Counted from the first letter of the stretch, positions 19,363 through 28,383 are shown. The stretch is DNA of 64,000 bases from Sorangium cellulosum (GCF_002950945.1 NZ_CP012673.1:13321501-13385500), one strand, 5' to 3'. A program made the numbers and translations. The notes: generated by a model from the sequence alone, not told the origin.

Positions 19363-20415
19363 TCATCCGGCGCTCTCCTCGGGCGGGCCGGCGGCGCGCG
19401 CGACCTGGTCGGGGCGGACCGCGGCCGGATCGAAGCGCTGCGCGGCCGCCAGCATCTTGGCGAGCGTGGGCTCGAACGGCGCGTCCGGGGTCCGCTTGAA
19501 GCGGAGCGGGTTGATGCGGGCCACGACGAACGCCCGCAGGTAAGGGCTCTCGAAGCCGCGCGCCTTGAGCCCTTCGACCGCCTGCGCGACCGCGTCGTCG
19601 AGCGCGAGCAGGAGATCGGCGCGCGCCTTGCGGGTCGCGAGCGCCTCCGGGAGCGGCTCGTCGAGGAAATGATCGATGTGCCGGAGGACCGACTGGTATG
19701 CGCCGCCCGAGAAGCGGGGGCGCTGCTCGTAACAGAGGCCGAGCGTCAGCAGGCTCGGCTCCTCGAACTCGAGGCGGAACTCCTGCTCCGGCCGCGGATC
19801 GAGGTCCGCGAGGGAGCGCGCCATCCGCGTCACCTCGAGCGCCTTCTCGCGGATGTTGTGCGCCTTCTCGGTGTTGAGGGCGAGGATGCGGTAGGCGATC
19901 CGCTCGTCCGGCAGCACCAGCGCGACGGCGCTCTTCGCGCCGAGGCGCGCGAGCGCGGCGCGCCGGTGGTTGCCGTTCGGCGTCCAGTACCGCCCCTCGC
20001 CGGGCCCGGCCGGCGCGGCCCGGCCCCTCCCGGACGAGAGCGGCGTCCGCACCGCGATGATGGGATCGAGGAAGCAGTCGATCTTGTCGATGACCTCGCC
20101 GAGGCGCGCGACGTGCGCCTCCGAGAGGTCGCGCTGGAACGGCGTCGGCTCCACGCGATCGAGCGGCAGGCCGGCGAGGATCGCCCACGCGCCGCCGACG
20201 GGCTCGCGGTAGACCGCGAGCACCGCGCCGCCGTCGCTCCGGATCGCCTCGGCGAGGGCGGCGACGTCCGGCGGCGGCGCGCCCGCGGCGAGCTCGCGGG
20301 CGTCGAGGCCGCGCGCGCCCGCGGCGGCCGCGGCCTTCTTCCGTCGCGCGCGCGGGGCGGGCGCGGCGCCCGGCTCCTTCGGCGCCCGCGGCTTGGCTGT
20401 GCGCTTCGCGGCCAT
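19363..20415 (-). CDS. ParB/sulfiredoxin-like N-terminal domain protein
   Basis: A 350-residue protein with a basic Ala/Lys-rich N-terminus, then a ParB-like domain: VEPTPFQRDLSEAHVARL (about 87-105), DPIIAVRTP, and GNHRRAALARLGAKS (about 147-160), which is the ParB 'G-x-x-R-x-x-A' signature in modified form. True chromosomal ParB has an HTH and a parA neighbour; neither is seen, so a segregation role is unlikely. Related stand-alone domains act in regulation, nucleotide hydrolysis or modification. The ATG at 20415 has a strong GAGGAGG ribosome binding site that sits in the 9-nt gap after the Lon-like gene, so the two are co-transcribed. Confidence 0.75.
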   Translation of the reverse strand: MAAKRTAKPRAPKEPGAAPAPRARRKKAAAAAGARGLDARELAAGAPPPDVAALAEAIRSDGGAVLAVYREPVGGAWAILAGLPLDRVEPTPFQRDLSEAHVARLGEVIDKIDCFLDPIIAVRTPLSSGRGRAAPAGPGEGRYWTPNGNHRRAALARLGAKSAVALVLPDERIAYRILALNTEKAHNIREKALEVTRMARSLADLDPRPEQEFRLEFEEPSLLTLGLCYEQRPRFSGGAYQSVLRHIDHFLDEPLPEALATRKARADLLLALDDAVAQAVEGLKARGFESPYLRAFVVARINPLRFKRTPDAPFEPTLAKMLAAAQRFDPAAVRPDQVARAAGPPEESAG

Positions 20416-20424
20416 CGGTCCTCC

Positions 20425-22788
20425 TCAGCGGTCCCTGAGCATGCTCCTGGGATCCGCGCTCGTCGCCCCTCTCATCGTGTCCGCGATCGCCTGGTGGAAG
20501 CGATCGAGCCGCTGATCGACCGCGTGGAACACGGTCCCGTCCGGGTACCTGCCGTCCGCGTCGGCGGCGCCCGCCGGGACGCCGGTGAGGACCTCGATGC
20601 CCTCCTCGACGGAGCGCACCTCGAACACGTGGAAGCGGCCGGCCTCGATCGCGGTGATGACGTCGCCGCGCAGCATGAGCGCGTCGCGGTTCGCGCTCGG
20701 GATCAGGACCCCCTGCTCGCCCGTCAGGCCCTTGGCGGCGCACAGATCGAAGAAGGCCTCGATCTTCTCGTTGATGCCGCCGACGGGCTGCACGCTGCCC
20801 TGCTGATCGACGCTGCCCGTGACGGCGAGATCCTGCCGGATCGGGACGCCGGAGAGCGCCGAGAGGAGCGCGTACAGCTCGCTCGACGAGGCGCTGTCGC
20901 CCTCGATGGGCTCGTAGGTCTGCTCGAAGACGAGCGAGGCGCCGAACGACAGCGGGCGGTGCTGGGCGAACCGGGCCGCGAGGAAGCCGTTGAGGACGAG
21001 CACGCCCTTGCTGTGCAGCGGGCCGGACATCTCGACCTCGCGCGCGATGTTCACCGGGCCCTCGCGGCCGGGGTAGACGACCGCCGTCACCCGGCAGGGG
21101 CGGCCGAACGTCTGCGGGCCGTCGGACAGCACCGAGATCGCGTTGACCTGGCCGACGTGCCGGCCGGTGACGTCGATGCGGATCGTCCCGTCGGAGAGCA
21201 TCTCGTGCACGTGGTCGCGGAAGTGGCTCCCGCGCCGGCGGGCCGACTCGAGCGCCTCGTTCACCTCGGGGCCGTCGACGACCTTGCGGCCCCGGCGCTG
21301 GGCCCGGTAGCCGGCCTCGGTCGCGACCTCGGCGATGAGGCCGAGCTGGGCGCTCACCTTGGTCTGGCTCTCCGCGAGGCGGCCGCCGTGGAAGAGGAGC
21401 GCGGTCACGCCGTCGGCGGTGAGCGGCGGCAGGTCGCGATCGTGCGTGAAGCCGGCCAGGAACGAGGGGTACGTGACGAGCGCCTGATCGAGCGAGATCG
21501 TGGTCTCGAAGCGCGCCTGCACCTTGAAGAGCTGCGAGAACTCCGGGTCGGCCTCGTGCAGGTCCTGGTAGAGCTGCGGGTTCGTGACGAGGACGACCTT
21601 CACGTCGATCGAGATCGGCGGGAAGAGCAGCTCCTCGGCGGTGCCGCGGAAGTACGACGGGTTGTGCTCGGGCACGATGAACTTGCCCGCGAGCAGGCAG
21701 GCCTTGAGCTGCTCGTACAGCGCCTCGTTCTTGAGGAGCGCGCCGGCGGGCAGGATGAGGAAGCCGCCGGCCGCCTCGTGGAGCGCGCCCGCGACGGCGA
21801 AGCCGGGCTCCGGGGGGAAGCCGGAGTCGGGCGGGGCGTGGGTGCGGCCGAACAGGGCGCTGAGCGTCGGGTAGGGGACCTCGACGACGGGCGCGCCGGA
21901 GTCGGGGGTGTGCTCGGTGAGCAGGGTCGGGACGACGACGCCGCGCGGGAGCGTGGCGCCGCCCTCCTCGCCGCGCGCCTCGTCGACGAGCCGGCGGAAC
22001 TCCTTCGAGACGACGGTCTCGACGTCCGCGAGGAAGGCGCTGATGTCGTCGCGCCCCTCGAAGCGCGCGCGCACCGGCTGGAAGCAGCCCTTCACGCCGT
22101 CGCTGAGCAGCTGCTTGACGACGCTGCGCAGCTCGACGTCCGCCTCGTCCTGCACCGTGGCGAGCCGGATCTCGAACTCCTCGACGGAGCCGGCGATGGT
22201 CAGCAGGGCCTCGCCGTCGGGCGCGCTCGAGGCGTCCTCGAGCGAGGTGATCTGCACCTCGTCGTCGCCGCGGACGAGGTCGAGGCCGAGCTCGCGCGCG
22301 GCGCTCTTGAGCTGCTCCTCGAGCCGCCGCTCCTCGGCGTTGACGCGGCGCTGGATCTTGGCGCGCGCCTGCTTGAAGCGCTCGCCCTCGGTGGCGCCGC
22401 GCAGGGCGTCGACGAGCTTCTCGTGGAGCTCCTCCATCGCCTCGACGAAGGGGCGCCCCTCGCCCGGGGGGAGCGACAGCACCGTCGGCTCGCTCGGGCG
22501 GTGGGGGTTCGGCAAGAGGAGGATGTCGTCGGGCGTGGGGCGGCTCGCGGCGATGCGCTTCGCGACGGCGCGCGCGCAGAAGGTGCGGCCGGTGCCGGGC
22601 GCGCCCACGACGACGACGTGGAACCGGGGCTGGCGGATGTCGAGCCCGAAGGCGAGGGCGGCGAGGGCGCGCTCCTGCGAGCCGATGCCGGCCGACAGCG
22701 GCGCGACCTCATCCGTGCTGGAGAAGCGGAAGCTCTGCGGGTCGACGATCTTGCGGCACTCGCTGGCGGACAGCTTGCGGGCGACCAT
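20425..22788 (-). CDS. Lon-related ATP-dependent protease (AAA_32/LonB-like)
   Basis: A 787-residue AAA+ serine protease of the Lon-related type, lacking the classic LonA N-terminal domain. Walker A reads GAPGTGRTFCARAV, with Arg in place of Lys, as is common in the AAA_32 branch. A long helical insertion follows. The C-terminal Lon protease domain holds the Ser of GDSASSSELYALL (about residue 631) and the Lys of GGINEKIEAFF (about 672), the Ser-Lys dyad. It should degrade or process proteins in the cytosol. It is followed 9 nt later by the ParB-like gene, suggesting a regulatory pair. Substrates are unknown. Confidence 0.9.
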   Translation of the reverse strand: MVARKLSASECRKIVDPQSFRFSSTDEVAPLSAGIGSQERALAALAFGLDIRQPRFHVVVVGAPGTGRTFCARAVAKRIAASRPTPDDILLLPNPHRPSEPTVLSLPPGEGRPFVEAMEELHEKLVDALRGATEGERFKQARAKIQRRVNAEERRLEEQLKSAARELGLDLVRGDDEVQITSLEDASSAPDGEALLTIAGSVEEFEIRLATVQDEADVELRSVVKQLLSDGVKGCFQPVRARFEGRDDISAFLADVETVVSKEFRRLVDEARGEEGGATLPRGVVVPTLLTEHTPDSGAPVVEVPYPTLSALFGRTHAPPDSGFPPEPGFAVAGALHEAAGGFLILPAGALLKNEALYEQLKACLLAGKFIVPEHNPSYFRGTAEELLFPPISIDVKVVLVTNPQLYQDLHEADPEFSQLFKVQARFETTISLDQALVTYPSFLAGFTHDRDLPPLTADGVTALLFHGGRLAESQTKVSAQLGLIAEVATEAGYRAQRRGRKVVDGPEVNEALESARRRGSHFRDHVHEMLSDGTIRIDVTGRHVGQVNAISVLSDGPQTFGRPCRVTAVVYPGREGPVNIAREVEMSGPLHSKGVLVLNGFLAARFAQHRPLSFGASLVFEQTYEPIEGDSASSSELYALLSALSGVPIRQDLAVTGSVDQQGSVQPVGGINEKIEAFFDLCAAKGLTGEQGVLIPSANRDALMLRGDVITAIEAGRFHVFEVRSVEEGIEVLTGVPAGAADADGRYPDGTVFHAVDQRLDRFHQAIADTMRGATSADPRSMLRDR

Positions 22789-22885
22789 GGCGGCGCACCA
22801 TAGCGCCTTTCGCCGCCCGCTGGCGCGGAGCGCGCTCGGCGGGGCCCGCGCCGCGCCGCCGCCCGCCTGCGCGGGCGGCCGCGCG

Positions 22886-23290
22886 TCAGGCTTGCGCTCC
22901 GCCGGTCAGCCGATCGAGCACGACGAGCAGGCGGTCGACGTCGAACGGCTTCGCGAGCACGGCGGCCACGGCGCCGCGGATCTTCGGCTCGCTCACGCCG
23001 GAGAGCAGGAGGACGGGCACGTCCACGCCCGCGGCGGCGAGCGCCGAGAGGAACTCGTCGCCCGTCATCTCGGGCATCACGTAGTCGAGCAGCACCGCCC
23101 GAGGCCGCGCGCCGCAGGCCAGGCGATCGAGCGCCTCCAGCGGCCGCGTGAAGCCCTGCACGCGGTAGCCCTCGTCGGAGAGCAGGTCCATCAGCGAGTC
23201 GACCACCGCGGCGTCGTCGTCGACGACGAAGATCTCGGCCCGCGAGAGCGACGCGGCGCAGGACAGGGAGGATGAGCCCGGTGAGCTCAT
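22886..23290 (-). CDS. Single-domain response regulator
   Basis: A 134-residue stand-alone receiver. The acidic pocket EIFVVDDDAAVV, the phospho-acceptor Asp in VLLDYVMPEMTG (about residue 67), and the conserved Lys in LAKPFDV are present, so it should be phosphorylatable. There is no output domain; such proteins act in phosphorelays or by protein contact. The ATG at 23290 has a purine-rich GGGAAA upstream. It lies 97 bp upstream of the Lon-related gene on the same strand. No cognate kinase is adjacent; the hybrid kinases elsewhere in the window are candidates only. Confidence 0.88.
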   Translation of the reverse strand: MSSPGSSSLSCAASLSRAEIFVVDDDAAVVDSLMDLLSDEGYRVQGFTRPLEALDRLACGARPRAVLLDYVMPEMTGDEFLSALAAAGVDVPVLLLSGVSEPKIRGAVAAVLAKPFDVDRLLVVLDRLTGGAQA

Positions 23291-23620
23291 CGCATTTCCC
23301 TTGATCGCTGGCCTTTTCCGCGCATGGGCTCACAAATCATACCAGACGGCCGCCGCGCCGGCATACGCCGCGCCGGCATGCGCCGCACCGACCACCGCAG
23401 AGAACATGGCGCACCGCGTATCTCCCGGAGAGGGCCGAAGCTCGCTCAGGACGGAGTTTTACGGAGGAAATGGGCTTGCCGCCGCGCCGCTGCTTGCAGA
23501 TCGTCGAGCACCTGATACTCCAGTAAGGTTCCTCCCAGGACGACCCGAGCGGCTTGACTTAGATCGCTCAAGGGTATCGAATTGTGGTCCGAAGGACATC
23601 CCAATCCCCCTGTGGTCATC
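23291..23620. other. Divergent promoter region between two response-regulator genes
   Basis: A 330-bp spacer between the minus-strand receiver gene and the plus-strand NarL-type gene. It has AT-richer patches (around 23300-23345 and 23515-23585) compatible with divergent promoters, and a tandem GCCGCGCCGGCAT (23352-23378). No gene was recognised. Confidence 0.45.
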
Positions 23621-24283
23621 ATGGCGGAAACCCCTGCTAGCAAGCTGCACATTTATCTGATCGACGATCACCCCGTCGTTCGCGAAGGCTTCGCTCGAGC
23701 GCTCTCGGACGAGCCCGACATGGTCGTCGTCGGCCAGGCTGGGACGGCGGCCGATGCGTTGCGCGAGACGGCGAGCTGCAAGCCAGACGTCGTGCTCGTC
23801 GACCTCAACATCCCCGACCGGGACGGCATCGAGCTGCTCGGTGCGCTGAGAGCGCAGCTGCCGCAGGCGAAGCTCCTCGTGCTCAGCGGGTACGACGACG
23901 AGTTCCGCGTCGCGGAGGCGCTGCGCGCCGGCGCGCAGGGATACCTCGTGAAGACCTCGAAGCTCGAGGAGGTCATCGAGGGGATCCGCCGGATCGCGAC
24001 GGGCGGCGCGCCGCTGTCCTCGAGCATCGCGGGCGCGGTCGTGCGCGCGATGCGCAAGCCGGCGAGCGAGGGATCCGGCGGCCTCGACGCGCTGACCCCG
24101 CGCGAGCGCCAGGTCCTGCGGCTGCTCGCGGCCGGCGTGTCGACCCGGGAGACGGCCGCGCGGCTCACGATCAGCCCGAAGACGGTCGAGACCCACCGCG
24201 TGCGCATCTACGCGAAGCTCGGATGTAAGAGCGCCGTCGAGCTGACCCGGATCGCGGTCCGCACCGGGCTGATCGAGGCGTAA
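23621..24283 (+). CDS. LuxR/NarL-type response regulator
   Basis: Cytoplasmic 220-residue transcription factor. An N-terminal receiver (IYLIDDHPVVREGF, phospho-Asp in VLVDLNIPDRDG, Lys in YLVKTSK) joins a C-terminal LuxR-type HTH (LTPRERQVLRLLAAGVSTRE, then TISPKTVETHRVRIYAKLG). This is the standard NarL/FixJ architecture; phosphorylation would release the HTH to bind DNA. No partner kinase is adjacent, so it is an orphan. The ATG at 23621 is chosen for the family N-terminus; an in-frame TTG at 23582 adds 13 non-conserved residues. Its ribosome binding site is weak. Confidence 0.92.
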   Translation: MAETPASKLHIYLIDDHPVVREGFARALSDEPDMVVVGQAGTAADALRETASCKPDVVLVDLNIPDRDGIELLGALRAQLPQAKLLVLSGYDDEFRVAEALRAGAQGYLVKTSKLEEVIEGIRRIATGGAPLSSSIAGAVVRAMRKPASEGSGGLDALTPRERQVLRLLAAGVSTRETAARLTISPKTVETHRVRIYAKLGCKSAVELTRIAVRTGLIEA

Positions 24284-24317
24284 CGCCGCCGCGTACGCGC
24301 GGCGTGGCGCCGGCCGT

Positions 24318-24953
24318 TCACTTTGCGGCGGCGCGCTTCTTCTTCCCCGACTTGCTAGCCACCGTGGCCTTCGAGGCCACCTCTGGCGCCGCGCTCGCGC
24401 CGGAGCGGCGCTTCGCTTCTTCAACGAGCCGATCGATCCGCACGCCGTCGATGGTGAGCCCCTCGATCGTGCAGCCGACGATCTCCACCTCGCGCAGGTC
24501 CGACGCCTCGAAGCGGGCGCGGCGGAGGCTCACGTCGGACCACCGGGTGTCCGCGGCGTCGGCGTCGTGGATGCGGGCGCCGGCGAGCGAGATGTCGTCG
24601 AGGGAGGCGCCGGCGAGGGTGGCGTTGTGCAGGCGCGCGCCGCGCAGGTCTACATCGTCGAGCTCGGCCTTGGTGAGCGCGGCGTTGTGGATGCGGGCGC
24701 CGGCGAGCGAGACGTCATCGAGGGTGGCGCCGGCGAGGGTGGCGTTGTGGAGGCGCGCGTCGCGCAGGTCGACGTCGTCGAGCTCGGCCCCGGCGAGGGT
24801 GGCGTTGTGGAAGCGGGCGCCGCGCAGGTCGACGTCGTCGAGCTCGGCCCCGGCGAGCGCCGATCCGCGGAAGCGCTCGCGCTTTGCTGGCTTGCGGGCG
24901 TGGTCGTCGGCGGCGTCCGCGCCGGGCTGCGCGATCGGGGGCTTCCTGGCCAT
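24318..24953 (-). CDS. Pentapeptide-repeat protein
   Basis: A 211-residue protein built mostly of A(D/N)LxX pentapeptides, as in AGAELDDVDLRGARFHNATL, with a strict 20-residue super-period (four pentapeptides). This predicts a right-handed quadrilateral beta-helix, as in the DNA-mimic gyrase-protection proteins, though most family members have no known role. The N-terminus is charged and the last 30 residues are Lys/Ala-rich. The super-period shows in the DNA as near-identical 60-bp units across roughly 24590-24860, a sign of recent internal duplication. It is divergent from the alpha/beta hydrolase gene with 53 bp between starts. Confidence 0.85.
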   Translation of the reverse strand: MARKPPIAQPGADAADDHARKPAKRERFRGSALAGAELDDVDLRGARFHNATLAGAELDDVDLRDARLHNATLAGATLDDVSLAGARIHNAALTKAELDDVDLRGARLHNATLAGASLDDISLAGARIHDADAADTRWSDVSLRRARFEASDLREVEIVGCTIEGLTIDGVRIDRLVEEAKRRSGASAAPEVASKATVASKSGKKKRAAAK

Positions 24954-25006
24954 GGGTCCATGCTAGCGCTAGCCGCAGGCCGCGCGCTCGCGCGGCCCGG
25001 AGCGCC

Positions 25007-25876
25007 ATGAACGCACACGCCGGCTTCGTCCCCCACCACGCCCTCGTCACCGCGCCGTCCGCGGCGCCTGCCCGCTGGATGCTCGTGCTGCACGGCATCT
25101 TCGGCTCGGGCGCCAACTGGCGCACCTTCGTCCGGCGCCTCGCCGAGTCGCAGGCCGAAGGCGCCCCCCGGCCGTGGGGCTTCATCCTGGTCGACCTGCG
25201 GGCCCACGGCATGTCGCAGAGCCCGCCGGCGCCGCACACCGTCGCGGCCGCCGCCGAGGACCTGCTCCGGCTGGGCGACCAGCTCGGCCTCGACGTGCGC
25301 GGCGTGATGGGCCACTCGTTCGGCGGCAAGGTGGCGCTCGTGTACCTCGAGCGCCGGCTCGACGAGCTCGAGCGCGTGTTCCTCCTCGACTCCGATCCGA
25401 GCCCCCGGGAGGCGAGCGCCGGCGCCTCGGAGAGCGCCAGCGTGCTCGAGCTGCTCCGCGCGATCCCGCAGCCGATCGCTTCGCGCGAGGTGTTCCTCGA
25501 AGCCGTGCGCTCGGCCGGCTTCAGCCGCGGGATCGCGGAGTGGCTGGCGATGAACGTCCGGCGCGAGGGCGACGGCTTTCGCATCCGGCTCGACCTCGAC
25601 ATCATGAGCGATCTGCTCGCCGACTATTCCGCCCGCGACCTGTGGCACGTGCTGGAGGCCCCGCCGAAGCCGTCCGGCGCGGCCCGCGAGGAGCGGAGGG
25701 GCCATGTGGTCCTCGGCGGTCGGTCCACGGCGATCGCGCCCGCGTCGCGCGAGCGGTTCGAGGCGCTCGCGGCGCGGGCGCCGTGGCTCTCGGTGCACGT
25801 CCTCCCGGGCGCTGGCCACTGGCTGCACGCCGACGATCCGGACGGCCTGTTCGAGGTGCTCCGGGCGGCGTTGTAG
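25007..25876 (+). CDS. Alpha/beta-fold hydrolase
   Basis: A 289-residue soluble esterase-like protein. The oxyanion motif LHGIFGSGANW, the nucleophile elbow GHSFGGKVAL, and the C-terminal catalytic GAGHWLHADDPD are all present. The layout resembles YbfF/ABHD11-like esterases that act on small acyl esters. The substrate is unknown. The ATG at 25007 gives a family-like N-terminus without signal peptide; an upstream in-frame extension overlaps the divergent pentapeptide gene and is unlikely. Exonuclease III follows after 72 bp. Confidence 0.88.
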   Translation: MNAHAGFVPHHALVTAPSAAPARWMLVLHGIFGSGANWRTFVRRLAESQAEGAPRPWGFILVDLRAHGMSQSPPAPHTVAAAAEDLLRLGDQLGLDVRGVMGHSFGGKVALVYLERRLDELERVFLLDSDPSPREASAGASESASVLELLRAIPQPIASREVFLEAVRSAGFSRGIAEWLAMNVRREGDGFRIRLDLDIMSDLLADYSARDLWHVLEAPPKPSGAAREERRGHVVLGGRSTAIAPASRERFEALAARAPWLSVHVLPGAGHWLHADDPDGLFEVLRAAL

Positions 25877-25948
25877 AGGACCGGTCGAGCGCCGCCGCGA
25901 TCCAGGCTTTCCGCCCTGCTCTCCCTCCGCTATCCGCTGGGTCGACCT

Positions 25949-26758
25949 ATGCGCATCGCGACTTGGAACGTGAACTCCATCCGCACCCGCCTCGAGCAGC
26001 TCACGGGCTGGCTGGTCCGCGCCGCGCCTGACGTCGTGTGTTTCCAGGAGACGAAGGTCGAGGACGGCAGCTTCCCCGAGGCAGCGCTCGCGGAGGTGGG
26101 GTATCGCTCGGTCTTCTTCGGCCAGAAGACCTACAACGGCGTTGCGATCGCCGCGCGCCACGGCCTCTCGATCGACGACGTGAAGAAGGGCCTCGACGGC
26201 GACGAGGAGGACGTCGCCCGGCGGATGCTCTCGGCCACGGTCGAGGGGGTCCGGGTCATCAACGTCTACGTGCCCAACGGCCAGGCGGTGGGCACGCCGG
26301 CCTTCGCCTACAAGCTGGCCTGGCTCGAGCGGCTCCGGCGCGAGCTCGACGCGCGGTACCGCCCGGATCAGGAGGTCTTCATCTGCGGCGACTTCAACGT
26401 CGCGCCCGAGCCTATCGACGTGGCCGAGCCGAAGAAGTGGGAGGGCCAGGTGCTCTTTCATCCGGACGAGCGGGCCGCCCTGCGCCGGGTGATGGAGTGG
26501 GGGCTCGTCGACGCCTTCCGCGCGGTGCACCCGGCCAAAGCGGCCTACAGCTGGTGGGATTACCGGATGGGCGCGTTCCGGCGCAACAAGGGCCTCCGCA
26601 TCGACCTCGCGCTGGTGACACGCCCGCTCGCCGCGCGCTGCACCGACGTCGCGATCGACACCCGCCCGCGGGAGCTCCAGCGCCCGTCCGATCACGCGCC
26701 TGTCGTGGTCGAGCTCGCGGACGGCGCGGCGCCGCCCGGGGCCGCGCCGGCGGTCTGA
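25949..26758 (+). CDS. xth: Exodeoxyribonuclease III
   Basis: DNA repair nuclease of 269 residues: 3'-5' exonuclease and AP endonuclease in base-excision repair. Family motifs are intact: MRIATWNVNSIRTRLEQL, the metal-binding Glu in CFQETKVEDGSFP, CGDFNVAPEPIDV, the substrate-binding YSWWDYRMGAFRRNKGLRID, and the terminal catalytic SDHAPVVVEL. The length is normal. The ATG at 25949 begins the conserved motif exactly. It converges on the MepA-like gene with a 12-bp gap. Confidence 0.96.
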   Translation: MRIATWNVNSIRTRLEQLTGWLVRAAPDVVCFQETKVEDGSFPEAALAEVGYRSVFFGQKTYNGVAIAARHGLSIDDVKKGLDGDEEDVARRMLSATVEGVRVINVYVPNGQAVGTPAFAYKLAWLERLRRELDARYRPDQEVFICGDFNVAPEPIDVAEPKKWEGQVLFHPDERAALRRVMEWGLVDAFRAVHPAKAAYSWWDYRMGAFRRNKGLRIDLALVTRPLAARCTDVAIDTRPRELQRPSDHAPVVVELADGAAPPGAAPAV

Positions 26759-26770
26759 GCGCGCCGGCCG

Positions 26771-27880
26771 TCAGCGCGGGGCGGTCGGCCGTGTGGCGGG
26801 CGCGGCCGCCGCGGGGGCTCCGTCGTCGACCGTGCTCGCGTGCGCTGCGGCCTCCGGCGCTCCCGCCGGCGGGCTGGCCGCGCTGGCGGTGCCGGTCGCG
26901 CCGGCGGCGCACGCGGGCCGGGCGGCCGACTCCTCGACGCAGGCGCCGCGCATCGACGCGGGGCACATCACGCGGATGTGGAAGTGATCGTTGTGCAGGT
27001 CGGCGTCCCTGGGGCTCATCATGGCGGCCGCGGCGCGGGCCCGGAGCTCCTCCGGCACACGCTTCTTCGCGGCGTGGGCGAGCAGCCGCGCCTTCAGCGC
27101 GTCGGTGACGAACAGGTACTTGACCCCTGCCTGCCTGTCCTGGAGCAACGCCTCGACGAGCGCCCAGTTGCGCATGTCATCGAACCGCGCCCCGGGGAGG
27201 CCGATGGCGTTGCCCTTGTCGTCGAACGCCACGAACCGAGCGGTGCGCAGCGTCTTGCCCTTCGAGTTCACGACGTAGAAGCCGACGTCGGCGTCGCGCC
27301 CGGTCTGGTGCGAGTTGTGTCCGTCGAGCGCGCCGCCCGTCCTCGCGGAGAGGTCTCCGACGAGCAGCGCCGAGTCGCCGTGCCTCTTGGCGACCTGGAA
27401 GGCGGCGCGCCGCAGGGCCTTGACGAGCACCGGCAGCCCCCACGTCCTGGCGCCGTCGCGCGTCTTGAGGTGCCTCGACGACCGGAGCCGCACGGCGCCG
27501 GTCAAGCGTCCCCGGTTGGGGGCGCCCTTCGACAGCGGCTTGCGCTCGTCGGCCTCGGCGGCGGTGCCGCCGCGCTCCGCGCGGGTGCTCTCGACCCGGT
27601 TCGCCGCGCGCTTCTTGGACGGGCGCTGGTCCTGCGAGGTCTTCGCCCTGACGCCGGCGCTGCGCGCTGCCGGCCCTGCGTCGTTGGCGGCCGCCGAGCT
27701 CTGCCGCGCGCCGCGCCGGCTGTCCTGGGGGCTCTTGCCCAGCTGCTCCGCCTGGTCCGGGGCCTTGCTGGGCGGGGCGCCCTGGGCCGGCGCTGCGGCC
27801 GAGAGCGCGACCAGGAGGGCGGCGGCCACCGGGGCGCGGGAGGCGAGGAGGCGATCGCGGAAAGCGCGGAGCAGCGGCAT
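26771..27880 (-). CDS. mepA: Penicillin-insensitive murein endopeptidase, MepA-like
   Basis: Exported peptidoglycan hydrolase of 369 residues. A signal peptide (VAAALLVALSAAAPAQG) is followed by a ~90-residue Lys/Arg/Ala-rich disordered linker not found in E. coli MepA. The M74 catalytic core starts near residue 125: DLSARTGGALDGHNSHQTGRD holds the His and Asp zinc ligands, with DADVGFYV next, and the DLHNDHFHIRV motif lies toward the C-terminus. The domain cleaves D-Ala-mDAP cross-links in LAS-fold peptidases. The last 45 residues are Ala/Pro-rich. The family assignment is firm; the exact bond cleaved here is inferred. Confidence 0.88.
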   Translation of the reverse strand: MPLLRAFRDRLLASRAPVAAALLVALSAAAPAQGAPPSKAPDQAEQLGKSPQDSRRGARQSSAAANDAGPAARSAGVRAKTSQDQRPSKKRAANRVESTRAERGGTAAEADERKPLSKGAPNRGRLTGAVRLRSSRHLKTRDGARTWGLPVLVKALRRAAFQVAKRHGDSALLVGDLSARTGGALDGHNSHQTGRDADVGFYVVNSKGKTLRTARFVAFDDKGNAIGLPGARFDDMRNWALVEALLQDRQAGVKYLFVTDALKARLLAHAAKKRVPEELRARAAAAMMSPRDADLHNDHFHIRVMCPASMRGACVEESAARPACAAGATGTASAASPPAGAPEAAAHASTVDDGAPAAAAPATRPTAPR

Positions 27881-28084
27881 GCGGGGGCGGACCCTACCGC
27901 GCAGCGTCGCGGGCTGAGAACTTCTTTAATGCTGGCCGGCCCGGCAGGGCTGGCTCGGTCGTTCAGGCGCGTCCGCCGCGCTGCGGCGCGAGCCGCAGGC
28001 CGCGAGCGCCTCCGGACGGCCGACAGCGGGACGAGCTCAGCGAAATGGCGGCCCGGGAATCGAGCACGGCATGTCGACGACGCC

Positions 28085-28113
28085 TTGACACAACCGCTCC
28101 GGTGCGGTTAAAA
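28085..28113 (+). promoter_or_regulatory. Sigma70-type promoter for tRNA-Arg
   Basis: A consensus -35 TTGACA (28085-28090) is followed by a 17-bp spacer and a -10-like TTAAAA (28108-28113). Transcription would begin near 28120, about 25 bp before the tRNA. The -35 and spacing are strong; the -10 is only a partial match. Confidence 0.6.
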
Positions 28114-28144
28114 GCGTGCCGCGTGCCCCACGGGGAACGCAGGA

Positions 28145-28218
<74 letters not shown>

Positions 28219-28298
28219 CCGGGCTCAACGGGTGATGCAAGTGATCCGGCGAGATTCCGGGAATGTGGTGCAGGTTCGACTGATTTGACAATTTACTC

Positions 28299-28374
28299 GG
28301 GCCATTAGCTCAATTGGTAGAGCAGTGGACTCTTAATCCATTGGCTGAAGGTTCAAGTCCTTCATGGCCCACCA
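28299..28374 (+). tRNA. tRNA-Lys (anticodon CTT)
   Basis: Complete cloverleaf: acceptor GGGCCAT with ATGGCCC, D-arm TAGCTCAATTGGTAGAGC, anticodon loop CTCTTAA (anticodon CTT, 28332-28334), T-loop TTCAAGT. Discriminator A and an encoded CCA end the gene. It reads AAG, the dominant Lys codon in high-GC genomes. Confidence 0.96.
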
Positions 28375-28383
28375 ATGTGTAAG

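Noticed and set aside
19363..20415. Chromosome-partitioning ParB and a nearby replication origin
   Set aside because: No parA, no parS-like sites, no dnaA/gid genes, and the HTH of true ParB is not seen.
20425..22788. Arg in the Walker A motif of the Lon-like protease as a defect
   Set aside because: The Lon-related AAA_32 branch commonly has GxxGxGR, so this is normal for the family.
18255..22803. Long plus-strand frames over 18-22.8 kb
   Set aside because: They are antisense shadows of the TPR, ParB-like and Lon-like genes, with biased composition and no motifs; only the 18291 stretch resembles a family.
24567..25010. Plus-strand Gly/Val-rich frame over the pentapeptide gene
   Set aside because: The 60-bp periodicity keeps the opposite strand open; the pentapeptide pattern on the minus strand explains it.
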